64,000 nucleotides of DNA from Xanthocytophaga flava (GCA_030068525.1 JASJOS010000004.1:588676-652675), one strand, 5' to 3'; counted from the first letter of the stretch, positions 36,819-46,295 are shown. Translations and numbers: made by a program. Notes: generated by a model not told the origin, from the letters alone.

Positions 36819-38048
36819 TTATTTTTGTTTTTTCTTTTCTAATGCAGCAGATAGTGTTATAATGCTAGCCAAAAAAGATGTATTGTACTCATCGTTTAAT
36901 TGATTTAAAATAATTTTTTGCAAGCGATAATCAAGCGAATACTCTCGTTCTGAACTTTCCCATCTTACTCCTCCTCCTGCAACCAGATAACCTATCACTT
37001 TACGGCTTAAACTGGCATCTGTAATGCGTCTTATTTCTCCTTTTGTGATAGTCCTTTCAGCAAGAATATTGTAGCTGACTGCACCTCCGATACTTACGTA
37101 AGGAGTCAAGCGGGTATTTAACAGATTGTATCTGAATAGTAAAGGTAACTGAATAAAGTAATTTTGAATCTTGTCTATAATGACTGTTTTTTTAAACAAG
37201 CCTGTTTGGGTCTTGTAATCCTTAATCTGCATACCCATAAATAATAGCTCAGACTGGAAATACAATTTTTTATCTATATCGGCCATCTGAAAAGCTGCTG
37301 TTATTCCAACAGCTGGTTGCCACCTTACTGGAACATTTTCAACTGGATAGGCATACAGATCATTTGACGACTTTTGGCCAAAGTCTACCTGCCCCAGGCT
37401 AGCTCCAAGTTTTACACCTAACAGGATTTTGCTTTTAGGATTTTCATACTGATAGCGAAGGTTATTTATGGATGGGCATAGATTATAAGAAGCAATAAAG
37501 GAAGTCATCCTTGCACGGGTCATTTTTAATTCATCTAACGAACTCTTCTCTATAGGGCATTTACTCATTACTGATTTCAAGTTCTCCCGGTAATTTCCTT
37601 CGGAACGATATCGCTGACCATTTACATATGAATCTTTTGCGCCATCCAATTCCATTAAACCTTCCGGTGGAATCTGGATAAAATACCTGTCTTTCCCTTG
37701 TTTTCCACGATAAAAATAGAGCACTACTTCCCCTTCAACCAGCTTTTGGAGAAATACAAGCACAGAATCTTTTGTATCTGGAACGGAAATATAATAGGAC
37801 TGATAAACTTTTCCATTTTCCAGGCTATACCCTTTAATATCTGCAGGTTTATATCTTACGACAGCATTCTGTTTTAAAGATTTAACTGAACATTCAAGAG
37901 AGTTATACTTATCAGCCTTATCTTTTATTAAGACCTCTTGAGTATTACCGTTCAAATCTACAATTGTGCCTTTTATAAAGTTAGTCTGAGCGAAAAGGAT
38001 GGGAGAAAGAAAAATGAAAGATAATGTTGTGAGTACAGCTTTAAGCAT
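36819..38048 (-). CDS. Outer-membrane beta-barrel protein (porin-family-like)
   Basis: A 409-residue protein with a signal peptide ending LFAQ. The N-terminal region (FIKGTIVDLNGNTQEVLIKD...VVRYKPADIKGYSLENGKVY) is a beta domain frequent in Cytophagales. The C-terminal half starts ILLGVKLGASLGQVDFG and contains alternating strands with SELLFMGMQIKDY and LTPYVSIGGAVSYN, the pattern of 8- to 10-stranded barrels. A transport or adhesion role is unknown. It is co-transcribed with the 35925 gene. Confidence 0.8.
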   Translation of the reverse strand: MLKAVLTTLSFIFLSPILFAQTNFIKGTIVDLNGNTQEVLIKDKADKYNSLECSVKSLKQNAVVRYKPADIKGYSLENGKVYQSYYISVPDTKDSVLVFLQKLVEGEVVLYFYRGKQGKDRYFIQIPPEGLMELDGAKDSYVNGQRYRSEGNYRENLKSVMSKCPIEKSSLDELKMTRARMTSFIASYNLCPSINNLRYQYENPKSKILLGVKLGASLGQVDFGQKSSNDLYAYPVENVPVRWQPAVGITAAFQMADIDKKLYFQSELLFMGMQIKDYKTQTGLFKKTVIIDKIQNYFIQLPLLFRYNLLNTRLTPYVSIGGAVSYNILAERTITKGEIRRITDASLSRKVIGYLVAGGGVRWESSEREYSLDYRLQKIILNQLNDEYNTSFLASIITLSAALEKKKQK

Positions 38049-38351
38049 AAGAACAGTAGATAATGGTGTTAAAGATCCTACTGCCTTAATAAACTATCAG
38101 GACTAGATGTAAACACATACAGTAACTTTTATAATACAATTTTAGAGAAGGAAATTTATATTTTCAAAGAAATAGAAATCCTTTTACCTGGATAAGCCAA
38201 AAGTTATGCGGAGAAAAACAATCAAAGTAGAAATATGCCAAAAGGTTAAAGTCTAAATAGTTGAGGAAACCGTTTTATTGGCACATGGATCATGTAGTTC
38301 CGCCATTTTTTCAGGCGAAACCCATCCGTCCTACAATGCTAGATAGAAAAG
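38049..38351. other. Intergenic region, nothing recognised
   Basis: About 300 bases between two minus-strand genes. I see no gene or strong hairpin. It should contain the promoter of the beta-barrel operon. Confidence 0.3.
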
Positions 38352-38804
38352 CTATCCAGCAAAACTGGGAAGACAGAGAAACGGTCGTACCATAGCAGGC
38401 AAATACCGTTGCAGTTCACGCACCTGATCTATATCCAGTTTTTCTTGTATATAGCAAAATATATGTTCTATTGACTTCTCAGTATCTGCAGGAGTTGCAA
38501 AATCAAAAAAGGCCAGCTTACCAGCTTTCTTACGGATCAAATCCACAAAGTTACACATTTCAGGAGGGACAGAAGGCAGATCGGCTGTATTCCAGTTTTC
38601 AATAAACAAAGCTTTCATAGGATGAGGCAGCAACATCAGAATTGCAATGGCATCATCCAGCTTAAGAAGATCTCTCAGTGAGTGGAGGACAGTTCGTAAT
38701 ATACGAACTCCTTTTTCAGGATCTCGTTCCCAATGTAAGTCTCTGGTCAGATCAACCAATTCCGGATGAATTTCGTCAAAGTGTGCTTCGATGATAGTAG
38801 TCAT
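38352..38804 (-). CDS. DUF2267-family protein
   Basis: A 150-residue helical protein. The pattern GVRILRTVLHSLRDLLKLDDAIAILMLLPHPMKALFIENW, followed by a second half with KSIEHIFCYIQEKLDIDQVRELQRYLPA, matches the duplicated helical unit of DUF2267. The family's molecular role is unknown, but members commonly cluster with universal stress proteins, as here (gene at 39366). It is divergent from that gene across 561 bases. Confidence 0.8.
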   Translation of the reverse strand: MTTIIEAHFDEIHPELVDLTRDLHWERDPEKGVRILRTVLHSLRDLLKLDDAIAILMLLPHPMKALFIENWNTADLPSVPPEMCNFVDLIRKKAGKLAFFDFATPADTEKSIEHIFCYIQEKLDIDQVRELQRYLPAMVRPFLCLPSFAG

Positions 38805-39365
38805 GGTATTGCCCCTCCTGCGAGCAATGCTATTAGCTAAAAAATAAACAAAACAAAAATACTTTGAAAGAAGACAGGGATGCTATGACATCATATACTC
38901 CAGTAGATGATATTCATCATACTGGCAATAATTACACAAACAGGTTACTCGATACATGTTCTGGTAAAAGTTCCCATTACAGATTGGCTATTCATGTATA
39001 AACCAAGGTATCAAAGGCATAATGCCTCAACATAGATAAAAAAGTAAAACACTGATTACCAGAAATTTCCTTGTATCTAAAATTGTACTTCAGACACATA
39101 TCCATTTCTTTTTCTTATATGAGACAAGTAGTTGTGGTTATAAAAAAAGTGAATAAAAGTAACCTATAAAGTTGTAAAAATCAAAGGAAAAACAAGAAAA
39201 AATTTATAACTTAGATAGCTGATTCATCTGTAATCACTACTGTACCATACAGGTCAGCAACGATAGATAATAAATCCAAAAAACGCATGCATACAAGTGA
39301 GATATATCATTGAAAAGAGTCCTGAGAAGAAGTAGATTCCATAAATTTTTTAACGCCAGACTAGT
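38805..39365. other. Long AT-rich divergent intergenic region
   Basis: 561 bases with no supportable gene. It contains the promoters of the DUF2267 and universal-stress genes. I found no clear hairpin or promoter consensus. Confidence 0.3.
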
Positions 39366-40184
39366 ATGAAAACCATCATTGTACCAACCGATTACTCTGA
39401 GAACGCCTGGTACGCAACCGAATATGCCGCTCATGTAGCACAGAAGACCAATGCGGGTATTATCTTGTTCCATGCTGTAGACCTTCCCCTGATCACAACA
39501 GAAGTTCCTGTAGACCTTCCCTCGCTGGATGAACTCAACCGGCATCATATGGCTCGCCTGCAGGAAATAAAGACTCAGCTAATCAATAAGTATCACATAC
39601 AGGTAACCTGTAAACTTAGTCTGGGGGCTGTGGCAGAAGTATTGACCCGATACTTTAAAGAGGAAAAGGCAGATCTGATTATTATGGGTTTGCGGGGAAC
39701 AAATCCAGTTGGGAAATTGCTTATGGGCAGTGTAACTTCTACTCTGCTTAAACGTGGAGATCTTCCGATTCTGGTGATACCCAGAGACTTTTCGTATAAA
39801 AGCATCAAACACATTATGCTTGCCAGTGATTTTGATTCTTTCTGTTCTCTATCACCACTCAGAGACATGGCCGAGGCATTTGGTGCTCAGGTAGAGGTAT
39901 TACGCTTGCCACAACCTATGCCAGCAGGTCATTCGCCGGAAAGAACTGCCAGCTATACTAATTTTGAAAATCAGCTGTCAGGAGTTAAGCTGGAATATAC
40001 CTATCTGTATGGAGAGGACATTCAGAGAGGTATAGATCAGAGTGTGTGTGAATCGCATAGTGATTTGCTGGTGATGATACCACACAAGTATTCATTTTTT
40101 GAACGCATGTTTGATAAGAATAATATCACTAAGATGGCATTTCATACCAAAACACCTCTATTGGCATTGCCAGCTGAAAAATAA
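39366..40184 (+). CDS. Universal stress protein, two UspA domains
   Basis: A 272-residue tandem UspA protein. The first domain starts TIIVPTDYSENAWYATEYAA and ends with the nucleotide-binding signature MGLRGTNPVGKLLMGSVT (G-x2-G-x9-G-S). The second domain starts IKHIMLASDFDSFCSL and lacks a full G-x2-G motif, so only the first is likely to bind ATP. Such proteins respond to starvation, redox or oxygen stress. The gene is followed by a hairpin with a T-run at 40266-40310. Confidence 0.93.
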   Translation: MKTIIVPTDYSENAWYATEYAAHVAQKTNAGIILFHAVDLPLITTEVPVDLPSLDELNRHHMARLQEIKTQLINKYHIQVTCKLSLGAVAEVLTRYFKEEKADLIIMGLRGTNPVGKLLMGSVTSTLLKRGDLPILVIPRDFSYKSIKHIMLASDFDSFCSLSPLRDMAEAFGAQVEVLRLPQPMPAGHSPERTASYTNFENQLSGVKLEYTYLYGEDIQRGIDQSVCESHSDLLVMIPHKYSFFERMFDKNNITKMAFHTKTPLLALPAEK

Positions 40185-40265
40185 GGCTTCAATCACTTAT
40201 TTTTTATCCCACATGTTGGATGTAAGTATAAAACATAAGTCAGCCCGAATGTTGGATTTGAGTGA

Positions 40266-40310
40266 AACACAAGCCTATATTTTTGAAAATGTGGGCTTGT
40301 GTTAATTTTT
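40266..40310 (+). terminator. Terminator hairpin, shared with repeat family 1 copy C
   Basis: A 10-bp stem (40266-40275 with 40294-40303) and 18-base loop, then AATTTTT. The loop is nearly identical to that at 48509-48526, and one stem pair differs in a compensated way (A-T here, C-G there). It may be both the terminator of the stress gene and the left part of a dispersed repeat. Confidence 0.7.
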
Positions 40311-40364
40311 AAGAATCTCTCCTGTCATTTGTGTATAGACCCCTTACATTATTCTTCCACTAGC

Positions 40365-40575
40365 TTCTTCCTTTTTTGCTTGTCCAAAAAACAAGGCACC
40401 AAATGAGAATTTGGTGAGCCGGATTTGTGCGTGTGCAAAAAAGGGCACTTTTCCCCGATCCTTCAGCCCGCATGGCCAAAGGCCAACCTCGCGGAGAAAA
40501 GATTCCCAACGCACCTGTACGACCTTTTGCGTTTAAAGGCGACTTTACTCTCTTCGTATCTTCTTTATTTGTAGC
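40365..40575 (+). repeat. Dispersed repeat family 1, copy A
   Basis: Matches copies B (44758), C (48590) and D (56966, inverted). It contains CTTTTTTGCTTGTCC, the conserved stem 40448-40457 with 40492-40501 (one C-A mismatch) around GGCCAAAGGCCAACC, and CAACGCACCT. Copy A carries an extra 8-bp hairpin (40397-40404 with 40409-40416) not found in the others. The 95-codon minus frame across it is not a gene. Confidence 0.85.
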
Positions 40576-40771
40576 TAGTGTGAACGTACTATAAATACAA
40601 GCAAAACAGGTATATATAAAGTCGCTCAATCGCAGCAAAATCCTCATTATTCTACAGGGTAAAGCGTGGCATAGTTTTATTGTATTTTATAGTAGTTGGG
40701 TTGGGTATGTGTGTCCTCTATTCTATTCAGGAAACACAATGTGATTTTTAGCTTATTAAATACGAACTCTT

Positions 40772-41374
40772 ATGAAAAACTTAGTAATTGTTCCTATGCT
40801 TGGTCTACTGATCTGGCTGGGAGGTTGTGCAGGGTCGCAGGTTGTTACAGATCAAAGCAGAGACGTTGATCTAAGTAAATATCGTACATTTCAGTTTGCC
40901 GATGTTGATAATACTAACAAAGGAAGTGAGAATCCATTGTTTGAGAATGAGATTATTGAACAAAATCTCCATGCCTCTATCGCCAGGGAACTTACAGATC
41001 GCGGGATGCAACAAACTACATCCAATCCAGATGTAAAAGTTGCGTATCATACCTATACTGAAAAAAAACGGAGTACTGGAAATAATTACTATCCAATGAT
41101 GTATGGTGGCTGGGGCTGGCGTTATTATCCCTGGGGAATATCTCCCTTTCCATATGCTGGCCGACAAAGTTATACATACACAGAAGGAACACTTATTATC
41201 GATATCATAGATGCACGCACCAATCAACTGGCCTGGAGAGGGTCAATTGCAGGCACTGTAGATAATCCCCGCACATTGAACCGACAGGTTGAAAAAGCAG
41301 TAATAGCTATTTTCAAAAAATATCCTGTTTCTGAAGAGTCAGATCAGGAAAAGGCGTTGAGTCGAAGAAAATAA
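40772..41374 (+). CDS. DUF4136 lipoprotein
   Basis: A 200-residue lipoprotein with signal and lipobox (WLGGCAGS, Cys at 19). The DUF4136 pattern is complete: VDLSKYRTFQFADVD, NLHASIARELTDRGMQQ, DVKVAYHTYTEKK, an aromatic/Gly loop (MMYGGWGWRYYPWG), and GTLIIDIIDARTNQLAWRGS before a terminal helix VEKAVIAIFKKYP. It is an outer-membrane-associated protein of unknown role, often stress-induced. It stands alone, about 590 bases after the universal stress gene. Confidence 0.92.
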   Translation: MKNLVIVPMLGLLIWLGGCAGSQVVTDQSRDVDLSKYRTFQFADVDNTNKGSENPLFENEIIEQNLHASIARELTDRGMQQTTSNPDVKVAYHTYTEKKRSTGNNYYPMMYGGWGWRYYPWGISPFPYAGRQSYTYTEGTLIIDIIDARTNQLAWRGSIAGTVDNPRTLNRQVEKAVIAIFKKYPVSEESDQEKALSRRK

Positions 41375-41622
41375 AATAGTTTGCTACAAAAGAGTTCTTT
41401 CAAAATTGCAGCTGTGAATATTGAAACCAGAGTCTATTCTCTTTAAAAGAGTGTAGGTTCTGGTTTTGTTGTGGAATATCCAGTAAGCTGTCTAAAAAAA
41501 AATACTAAATAAGTGAAGTATCTAATTCACTTTCAGGCACTGTTTTCAACCAATAAGGTAGTATATTTAGCATACATCAGCATCCAGTATAAGCAGCTAT
41601 CACCTACTCTACCTTTGTCTGC

Positions 41623-42726
41623 ATGAAATTAACTCTACTCTCTCTGCAATGTTGTTTGTTTGTGTGTTTGTTTGTATCCGGGTGCAAAACGGATGATCCG
41701 GAGCCTGATGCAAACCGAACTGTCTATATTGGCAGTGATGATGGATATGAATATGCATTTGATGCCCTTACAGGCAAGTTACATTGGAAAACTCAGATTG
41801 GAAACTATGTAGAATCCAGTGCTACGATAGCAAACGGATGGGTATATGTAGGAAGCTCCGATGGCAATCTCTATACACTGGATACTACGACAGGTACCAC
41901 CCAATGGAAGGCCCCCACTCATGGATTTATATTCTCCACCCCGACAGTAGTTAACAACAAGGTATACCTGGGTAGTCGCAGTGATACGATGTATGCCATG
42001 GATGCAGTAAGTGGCACCATCAACTGGAAAAAGAATATAGGTAAGGATATTGAAAGCAGTCCGGTGGTAGCAAATGGAATGGTCTATTTCGGTGCGAAAG
42101 ATGGTGCTTTATATGCGCTGGATCAGACTACAGGAGATCTGAAATGGAAAGTTTCCACTATAAACGCTTCATTTTCCAGTCCGGCAGTAGTTGAGGGGAC
42201 AGTATACATTGGATCTGGCAAGGATACACTTTACGCCTTTAATGCTAGTACAGGTGCGCTACAATGGAAAATGGCAACAGGCTCTTTTATCTATTCGAGT
42301 CCTGCAGTAGCCAATGGAATAGTATATGTGGGTTGTTACGACAAAAACCTGTATGCCGTTGATACAGCTACAGGCACACTAAAATGGAAGTTTACGGCCA
42401 ATAGCTCTATCTATTCCAGTCCATTTGTGTCGGAGGGTATTGTGTATATCACCTCTCATGCTGGCAGTACACTATACGCGCTGGATGCAGTGACTGGCAC
42501 AGCGAAATGGTCTACCACTGTCACCAGCTATCTATTTTCGAGTCCGGTGGTTGCCAATGGTGTAGTGTATATAGGCGACCTTTCGGGTCAGGTATATGCC
42601 ATTGATGGGATAACCGGACAGAAAAAATGGGTTTCCAATACTAACGGTGCCATTTATTCCAGTCCGGTTGTAGTAACAAAACAACACAAAGTCTTTCACC
42701 CAGGTATTAGTGGGGATATACAGTAG
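41623..42726 (+). CDS. PQQ-like beta-propeller lipoprotein, eight repeats
   Basis: A 367-residue lipoprotein (LFVSGCKTDD, Cys at 21). The mature protein is eight repeats of about 40 residues with the consensus SSPVVANGVVYVGSxDGxLY and then ALDAxTGxLKWK, the PQQ/BamB-like blade pattern with the W docking residue. The repeats give an eight-bladed propeller. No PQQ ligand set is evident, so a scaffold or ligand-binding role is more likely than dehydrogenase activity. The tail after blade eight is short. It ends 3 bases before the stop of the convergent methyltransferase gene. Confidence 0.92.
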   Translation: MKLTLLSLQCCLFVCLFVSGCKTDDPEPDANRTVYIGSDDGYEYAFDALTGKLHWKTQIGNYVESSATIANGWVYVGSSDGNLYTLDTTTGTTQWKAPTHGFIFSTPTVVNNKVYLGSRSDTMYAMDAVSGTINWKKNIGKDIESSPVVANGMVYFGAKDGALYALDQTTGDLKWKVSTINASFSSPAVVEGTVYIGSGKDTLYAFNASTGALQWKMATGSFIYSSPAVANGIVYVGCYDKNLYAVDTATGTLKWKFTANSSIYSSPFVSEGIVYITSHAGSTLYALDAVTGTAKWSTTVTSYLFSSPVVANGVVYIGDLSGQVYAIDGITGQKKWVSNTNGAIYSSPVVVTKQHKVFHPGISGDIQ

Positions 42727-42729
42727 CTA

Positions 42730-43494
42730 CTATGAATGCAGTTGTGTTAATCGTGCCAGGTACTGGTCATTTTCGTCTGTAAATAACAATTCACAGGTAA
42801 ACCCTGCTGCTTCTGCATACTCAGACAGTACGTCAAAGCTTACAAACAACCAGGCAAAAGGCTCTCCTTTTACTTGGTTATATTCCATTTGGTAGGTGAC
42901 TTCACCATAATATGCACCATTCAGATCAATCCAGTACCCTCCCTCTTCATCCTCATACATATATAATATGTCAGCCGAATCCAGCAGTATCTGACCATCC
43001 GGTTTCAGCATATCTTTGGCCTGCTCCAGAAAATTTGCCAATCCATCCAGCGTCCCTACTACTCCCAGTCCATTCATCATCATCAGAAGAGTATCATATT
43101 TTTCGTCTCCGAAGTCCAGAATATTCACACAATGAGCATTCTGAACGCCTCGTTGATTCATAACCCAGACAGCCCCTTCTGAAACATCAATGGCGGTAGT
43201 GGTCAGGCCCCTGGATTGCAGAATCAGCGAAAGGCTACCAGCTCCGGCTCCAATGTCCAGGACATGGCCCCGGCAGGCAGTAAGGGCCTGCTTCTCAAGC
43301 TCAGAGATAGTTTGTTCGTTTCGGAAAAAGTGTGCCACAGGCAGATATTCTTCTTCTGCAATATCAATATGTACAATAATTGTATCGGAAGAAGAAGGGT
43401 TTGAAAGATACTCTTTTAATGCATCTCCTAGTGGATCACCCCATGAATCTGTGTGTGGAGGAGTGTCCTGTAAGGGTAATTTCTGATCACTCAT
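42730..43494 (-). CDS. Class I SAM-dependent methyltransferase
   Basis: A 254-residue methyltransferase with motif I VLDIGAGAGSLSLIL (78-92), motif II TTAIDVSEGAVWVMNQRGV and FDVL/MMMNGLGVVGTLDGL. The C-terminus has YQMEYNQVKGEPFAWLFVS and a beta strand typical of small-molecule methyltransferases. Substrate unknown. A promoter-like pair lies upstream at 43540-43567. Confidence 0.88.
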   Translation of the reverse strand: MSDQKLPLQDTPPHTDSWGDPLGDALKEYLSNPSSSDTIIVHIDIAEEEYLPVAHFFRNEQTISELEKQALTACRGHVLDIGAGAGSLSLILQSRGLTTTAIDVSEGAVWVMNQRGVQNAHCVNILDFGDEKYDTLLMMMNGLGVVGTLDGLANFLEQAKDMLKPDGQILLDSADILYMYEDEEGGYWIDLNGAYYGEVTYQMEYNQVKGEPFAWLFVSFDVLSEYAEAAGFTCELLFTDENDQYLARLTQLHS

Positions 43495-43539
43495 GAACGG
43501 TTTGTATGCTGAAATTGTACCAACATATTGTCAATTGCC

Positions 43540-43567
43540 CAAAAGTAGCTATTTTCGTGCATTCAAA
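43540..43567 (-). promoter_or_regulatory. Candidate Bacteroidota-type promoter of the methyltransferase gene
   Basis: On the minus strand TTTG (43564-43567), a 16-base spacer and TACTTTTG (43540-43547) match the -33/-7 consensus, although the spacer is slightly short. The start codon is about 46 bases downstream. Confidence 0.5.
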
Positions 43568-43766
43568 AAAAACCAGATTGGCGTTCTTTTATCGAATAAA
43601 CTCTTTCTTTGTATAAAATAAAAGCAGTATACATGCTGTAATTTCCTGTCTGATATCAGCAATATACAGCTGATTATCACATAGATGAGAAAGTATAAAT
43701 TCTTTACAAGTACCCAATTCCATAATCTGAACAGAAACTAAACCAACCCGAAAAATCTGAACCTGT

Positions 43767-44423
43767 ATGACTATCCATAAAGAAGGACGTATTTTATTGC
43801 TGGTCTCTTTGCTATTCCTGTTTATTCTGAATGGCATTCTCTTCAATTTCTTTGCTGCGCCCTGGACCTGGATCGTACTAGTGATCTCAGTTGTGTTCTA
43901 TCTGTTGATCCTGCAGTTCTTTCGGAATCCTTACCGTTTACTGACAAAAGCAGACCTTCAGGTGATTGCACCAGCAGATGGAAAGGTTGTGGTGATTGAA
44001 GAGGTTATCGAAACAGAATATTTCAATACTCCCCGCCGTCAGGTTTCTATTTTTATGTCACCGATCAACGTGCATATTAACAGAACACCTATTGAAGGGA
44101 TGGTTCAATATTTTAAATACCATGCAGGTAAATACCTGGTAGCGTGGCATCCTAAAGCCAGTACGGAAAATGAACGTACTACGCTGGTTATCAAGTCAAA
44201 CAGTGGCACTGAAATTCTTCTCCGCCAGATTGCAGGTGCATTGGCAAAACGTATTCGCTGGTATATAGCCGAAGGACAACTGGTGTCTCAGGGACAGGAA
44301 TTTGGTTTTATTAAATTCGGTTCACGAGTAGACTTGTTTTTACCGCTGGATGCAAAGATTCTGGTAAATCTTGGAGATAAGACCAAGGGTGGTGTAACTG
44401 TGATTGCAGAGTTGACTAAGTAA
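43767..44423 (+). CDS. psd: Phosphatidylserine decarboxylase (short, self-cleaving type)
   Basis: A 218-residue enzyme that makes phosphatidylethanolamine from phosphatidylserine in the inner membrane. Two N-terminal hydrophobic segments anchor it (about 9-50). APADGKVVVIEE (68-79), SPINVHINRTP (98-108) and YHAGKYLVAWHPKAS (118-132) are family blocks. The self-cleavage site that forms the pyruvoyl group is Gly185-Ser186 in IKFGSRVDLFLP. The length fits the short bacterial class. It is followed by a terminator. Confidence 0.95.
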   Translation: MTIHKEGRILLLVSLLFLFILNGILFNFFAAPWTWIVLVISVVFYLLILQFFRNPYRLLTKADLQVIAPADGKVVVIEEVIETEYFNTPRRQVSIFMSPINVHINRTPIEGMVQYFKYHAGKYLVAWHPKASTENERTTLVIKSNSGTEILLRQIAGALAKRIRWYIAEGQLVSQGQEFGFIKFGSRVDLFLPLDAKILVNLGDKTKGGVTVIAELTK

Positions 44424-44469
44424 TCAGAGCTTTTCAGTAAAATATCCAGATATACCTTTTGTACTTTAT

Positions 44470-44508
44470 ACGCCTGTACTTTTAAAAGAGTATAGGCGTT
44501 GTTTTTTT
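44470..44508 (+). terminator. Rho-independent terminator of psd
   Basis: The stem ACGCCT/AGGCGT (44470-44475 with 44494-44499) extends inward through TACT/AGTA-type pairs and is followed by a T-run at 44502-44508. Confidence 0.85.
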
Positions 44509-44757
44509 AAGTATTTTGTACTTTCTTCTCTAAGATTCTATATTATTTTTCCAGTTTGATACTTTAGAGATATCTCTTCATCTGAATTTGTTTATAGTCC
44601 TGATCTGACCTCTTTATTTTGCTTACTTCCATTCTTTTTTATTGTCCAGGATATCACTCTTCTTGTGGCCTCTTACTTTTTTGCTTATTAGATTTTCTTT
44701 ACCTTTATTTCTAATATTTCGCTTTTTGCTTGCTTAAAGAGTTTATTTTTCCAAAGA
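44509..44757. repeat. Degenerate hairpin units preceding family 1 copy B
   Basis: Two partial copies of the family-1 opening module are visible: one with ATCACTCTTCTTG then ACTTTTTTGCTT (about 44652-44682) and one with GCTTTTTGCTTGCTT (about 44723-44740). The inverted copy D has similar partial units on its outer side (57130-57260). No gene is present. Confidence 0.55.
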
Positions 44758-44950
44758 TCACTCTTCCTGCCATGTCACTTTCTTTGCTTGCCCAAAGAAA
44801 GTAACCAAAGAAAAGGCACTTTTCCCCGATCCTTCAGCCCGCAAGGCCAAAGGCCAACCTCACGGAGAAAAGATTCCCTACGCACCTACACCACCTTCCG
44901 CGATTGAAGTGATATTTGCTCTCTTTGTAGCTTCTTTCTTTGTAGCTAGA
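44758..44950 (+). repeat. Dispersed repeat family 1, copy B
   Basis: It contains ATCACTCTTCCTGCCATG, then the hairpin ACTTTCTTT/AAAGAAAGT around GCTTGCCC, then the stem 44819-44828 with 44863-44872 around GGCCAAAGGCC, then TACGCACCTACACCACCTTC. In copies C and D the first hairpin is ACTTTTTT/AAAAAAGT, so base pairing is kept although the bases differ. Confidence 0.85.
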
Positions 44951-44975
44951 TAATTAGTTGCACAAGTCATATCAA

Positions 44976-45139
44976 CTTTGTGTGCCCGTTGTTGGTCTTA
45001 TCACCAACGACCTGTTTTCCACCGTTCATGTTGGTGATAACGCCAACCTGGGGACGAATTCCTTTTCTCTCAGAAAGTAAACGCAGCTCTATTTGTCACG
45101 CCTGTCCCGACAAGGGCGGGAAGATCCTTTCAGAAGGAC
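44976..45139 (+). repeat. Dispersed repeat family 2, truncated copy with nested hairpins
   Basis: It carries GTTGTTGGT/CACCAAC- and TGTTGGTG/CGCCAACC-type hairpins and ends GCTCTATTTGTCACG...AGATCCTTTCAGAAGGAC. The order matches the inverse of the copy at 56738-56927, but the left palindrome arm is missing and a short GC-rich insert interrupts the right arm near 45101-45120. A further AGATCCTTTC fragment lies at 45182-45191. Confidence 0.7.
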
Positions 45140-45224
45140 AGAGAGGGAGAGGAGGTGTTTCTTTAGGCGGACAGTGAAGGGAGATCCTTTCGAAAAAGAA
45201 GACAAAGGCTTTTGCAGGCTTTAG

Positions 45225-46124
45225 TTATCTTAGTTTATCCAGTATCCGGGCATCTACCCAGTAAATATCCTGACAACTGGTATAGAAAAAATATTTCCCA
45301 TCCTTGCTGACAAAGGGGCATAACTCATGGCCTGGTGTATTAATGGTGTCTCCCATGTTCTTTGCTTTAGTCCATGTGCCATCTGCTTTTTTGAAACTTA
45401 TGTAAAGATCGCCTGCACCATACCCATCAGGCCGACTTGCACTGAATATAAGGTACGACTCATCACTTGCCACAAATACATCCGCCTCATAGTGCTGTGT
45501 ATTAATTGAGTCTCCTGGAGATGCAGGCTGAGTAAATTCTCTACCTTTCACTTTGGCAGCATAGATGTTATAGTTATCTGCCCGTTCGTCTTTGCCCTTT
45601 CTGTTTGATGAAAAGTACATAGTTCCCTTATTTGAAAAAGAAATATAGTATTCATTCTTATCCGAATTGATTACAGGGCCTGCATTAACAGGATCTGACC
45701 AACCGCTGCCTTTTTTTTCTATATACCATATATCATAATCTTTCTTTTCTCCTGATTTACCCAATGGTCTGTCAGATATAAAAAACAACTTACTCTCATC
45801 TGGAGACAACATTGGATCATTGTAACTGAATACTTTATCAGATAGCAGAACTACTGGTTTTGTCCACTGCCCCTTGTTTAGTTTCATATACCTGATCTCA
45901 GCTTTTCCAGCCATGTCAGCGGCATAATAGAACTCCTCGCCATTACTGGAAAATACAGAACCAAATTCATATTGATTATTCAATGACACCAGATCAGAGG
46001 CAAATTTTATTGGAGTGAGGCCTGGTTTGGATTGCCCGATATACTTCAGCCATTCTTGCTGCAGATTTTGTCCAAAGATGAGGCATGGCAACACAAGTAA
46101 GAAAGTGACGACTATTGATTTCAT
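45225..46124 (-). CDS. PD40 (TolB/WD40-like) repeat secreted protein
   Basis: A 299-residue protein with signal peptide ending LIFGQ. At least five PD40-type blades are visible with the SPDESKLFFISDRP pattern: EFGSVFSSNGEEFYYAAD, MLSPDESKLFFISDR, YISFSNKGTMYFSSNR, FVASDESYLIFSASRPDGYG and FVSKDGKYFFYTS. This gives a beta-propeller related to the TolB/OmpA-PD40 group, probably periplasmic. It has no catalytic motif. Substrate or partner unknown. Confidence 0.88.
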   Translation of the reverse strand: MKSIVVTFLLVLPCLIFGQNLQQEWLKYIGQSKPGLTPIKFASDLVSLNNQYEFGSVFSSNGEEFYYAADMAGKAEIRYMKLNKGQWTKPVVLLSDKVFSYNDPMLSPDESKLFFISDRPLGKSGEKKDYDIWYIEKKGSGWSDPVNAGPVINSDKNEYYISFSNKGTMYFSSNRKGKDERADNYNIYAAKVKGREFTQPASPGDSINTQHYEADVFVASDESYLIFSASRPDGYGAGDLYISFKKADGTWTKAKNMGDTINTPGHELCPFVSKDGKYFFYTSCQDIYWVDARILDKLR

Positions 46125-46240
46125 ACGGTTGGTGATTCAAGGCTATATGGAGGAAAAAATATCAAATTTCACCTTTACAATAACTTGCCATTTACATTCT
46201 CCCTTCCATGAAGTCCACTATACAGTCTGCCCGGAACTAT

Positions 46241-46295
46241 ATATTCCTCTTTGAAAGATAGTAAAACTATTTCACTATCTTTCAAAGAGGAATAT
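46241..46295. repeat. Perfect 22-bp inverted repeat
   Basis: Arms 46241-46262 and 46274-46295 are exactly complementary over 22 bases with an 11-base loop. It lies between two minus-strand genes and has no T-run on the minus strand. It could end the DinB-like transcript, act as a processing hairpin, or be the scar of a small element. Confidence 0.8.

Noticed and set aside
40360..40647. 95-codon minus frame
   Set aside because: Covers family-1 copy A; similar frames appear at other copies, so it is repeat-derived.
41623..42726. Regular spacing of about 120 bases that might suggest a CRISPR or satellite
   Set aside because: It is the coding repeat of an eight-bladed propeller protein in one continuous frame.
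44980..45177. 65-codon plus frame
   Set aside because: Entirely within a family-2 repeat; translation is repeat-derived.
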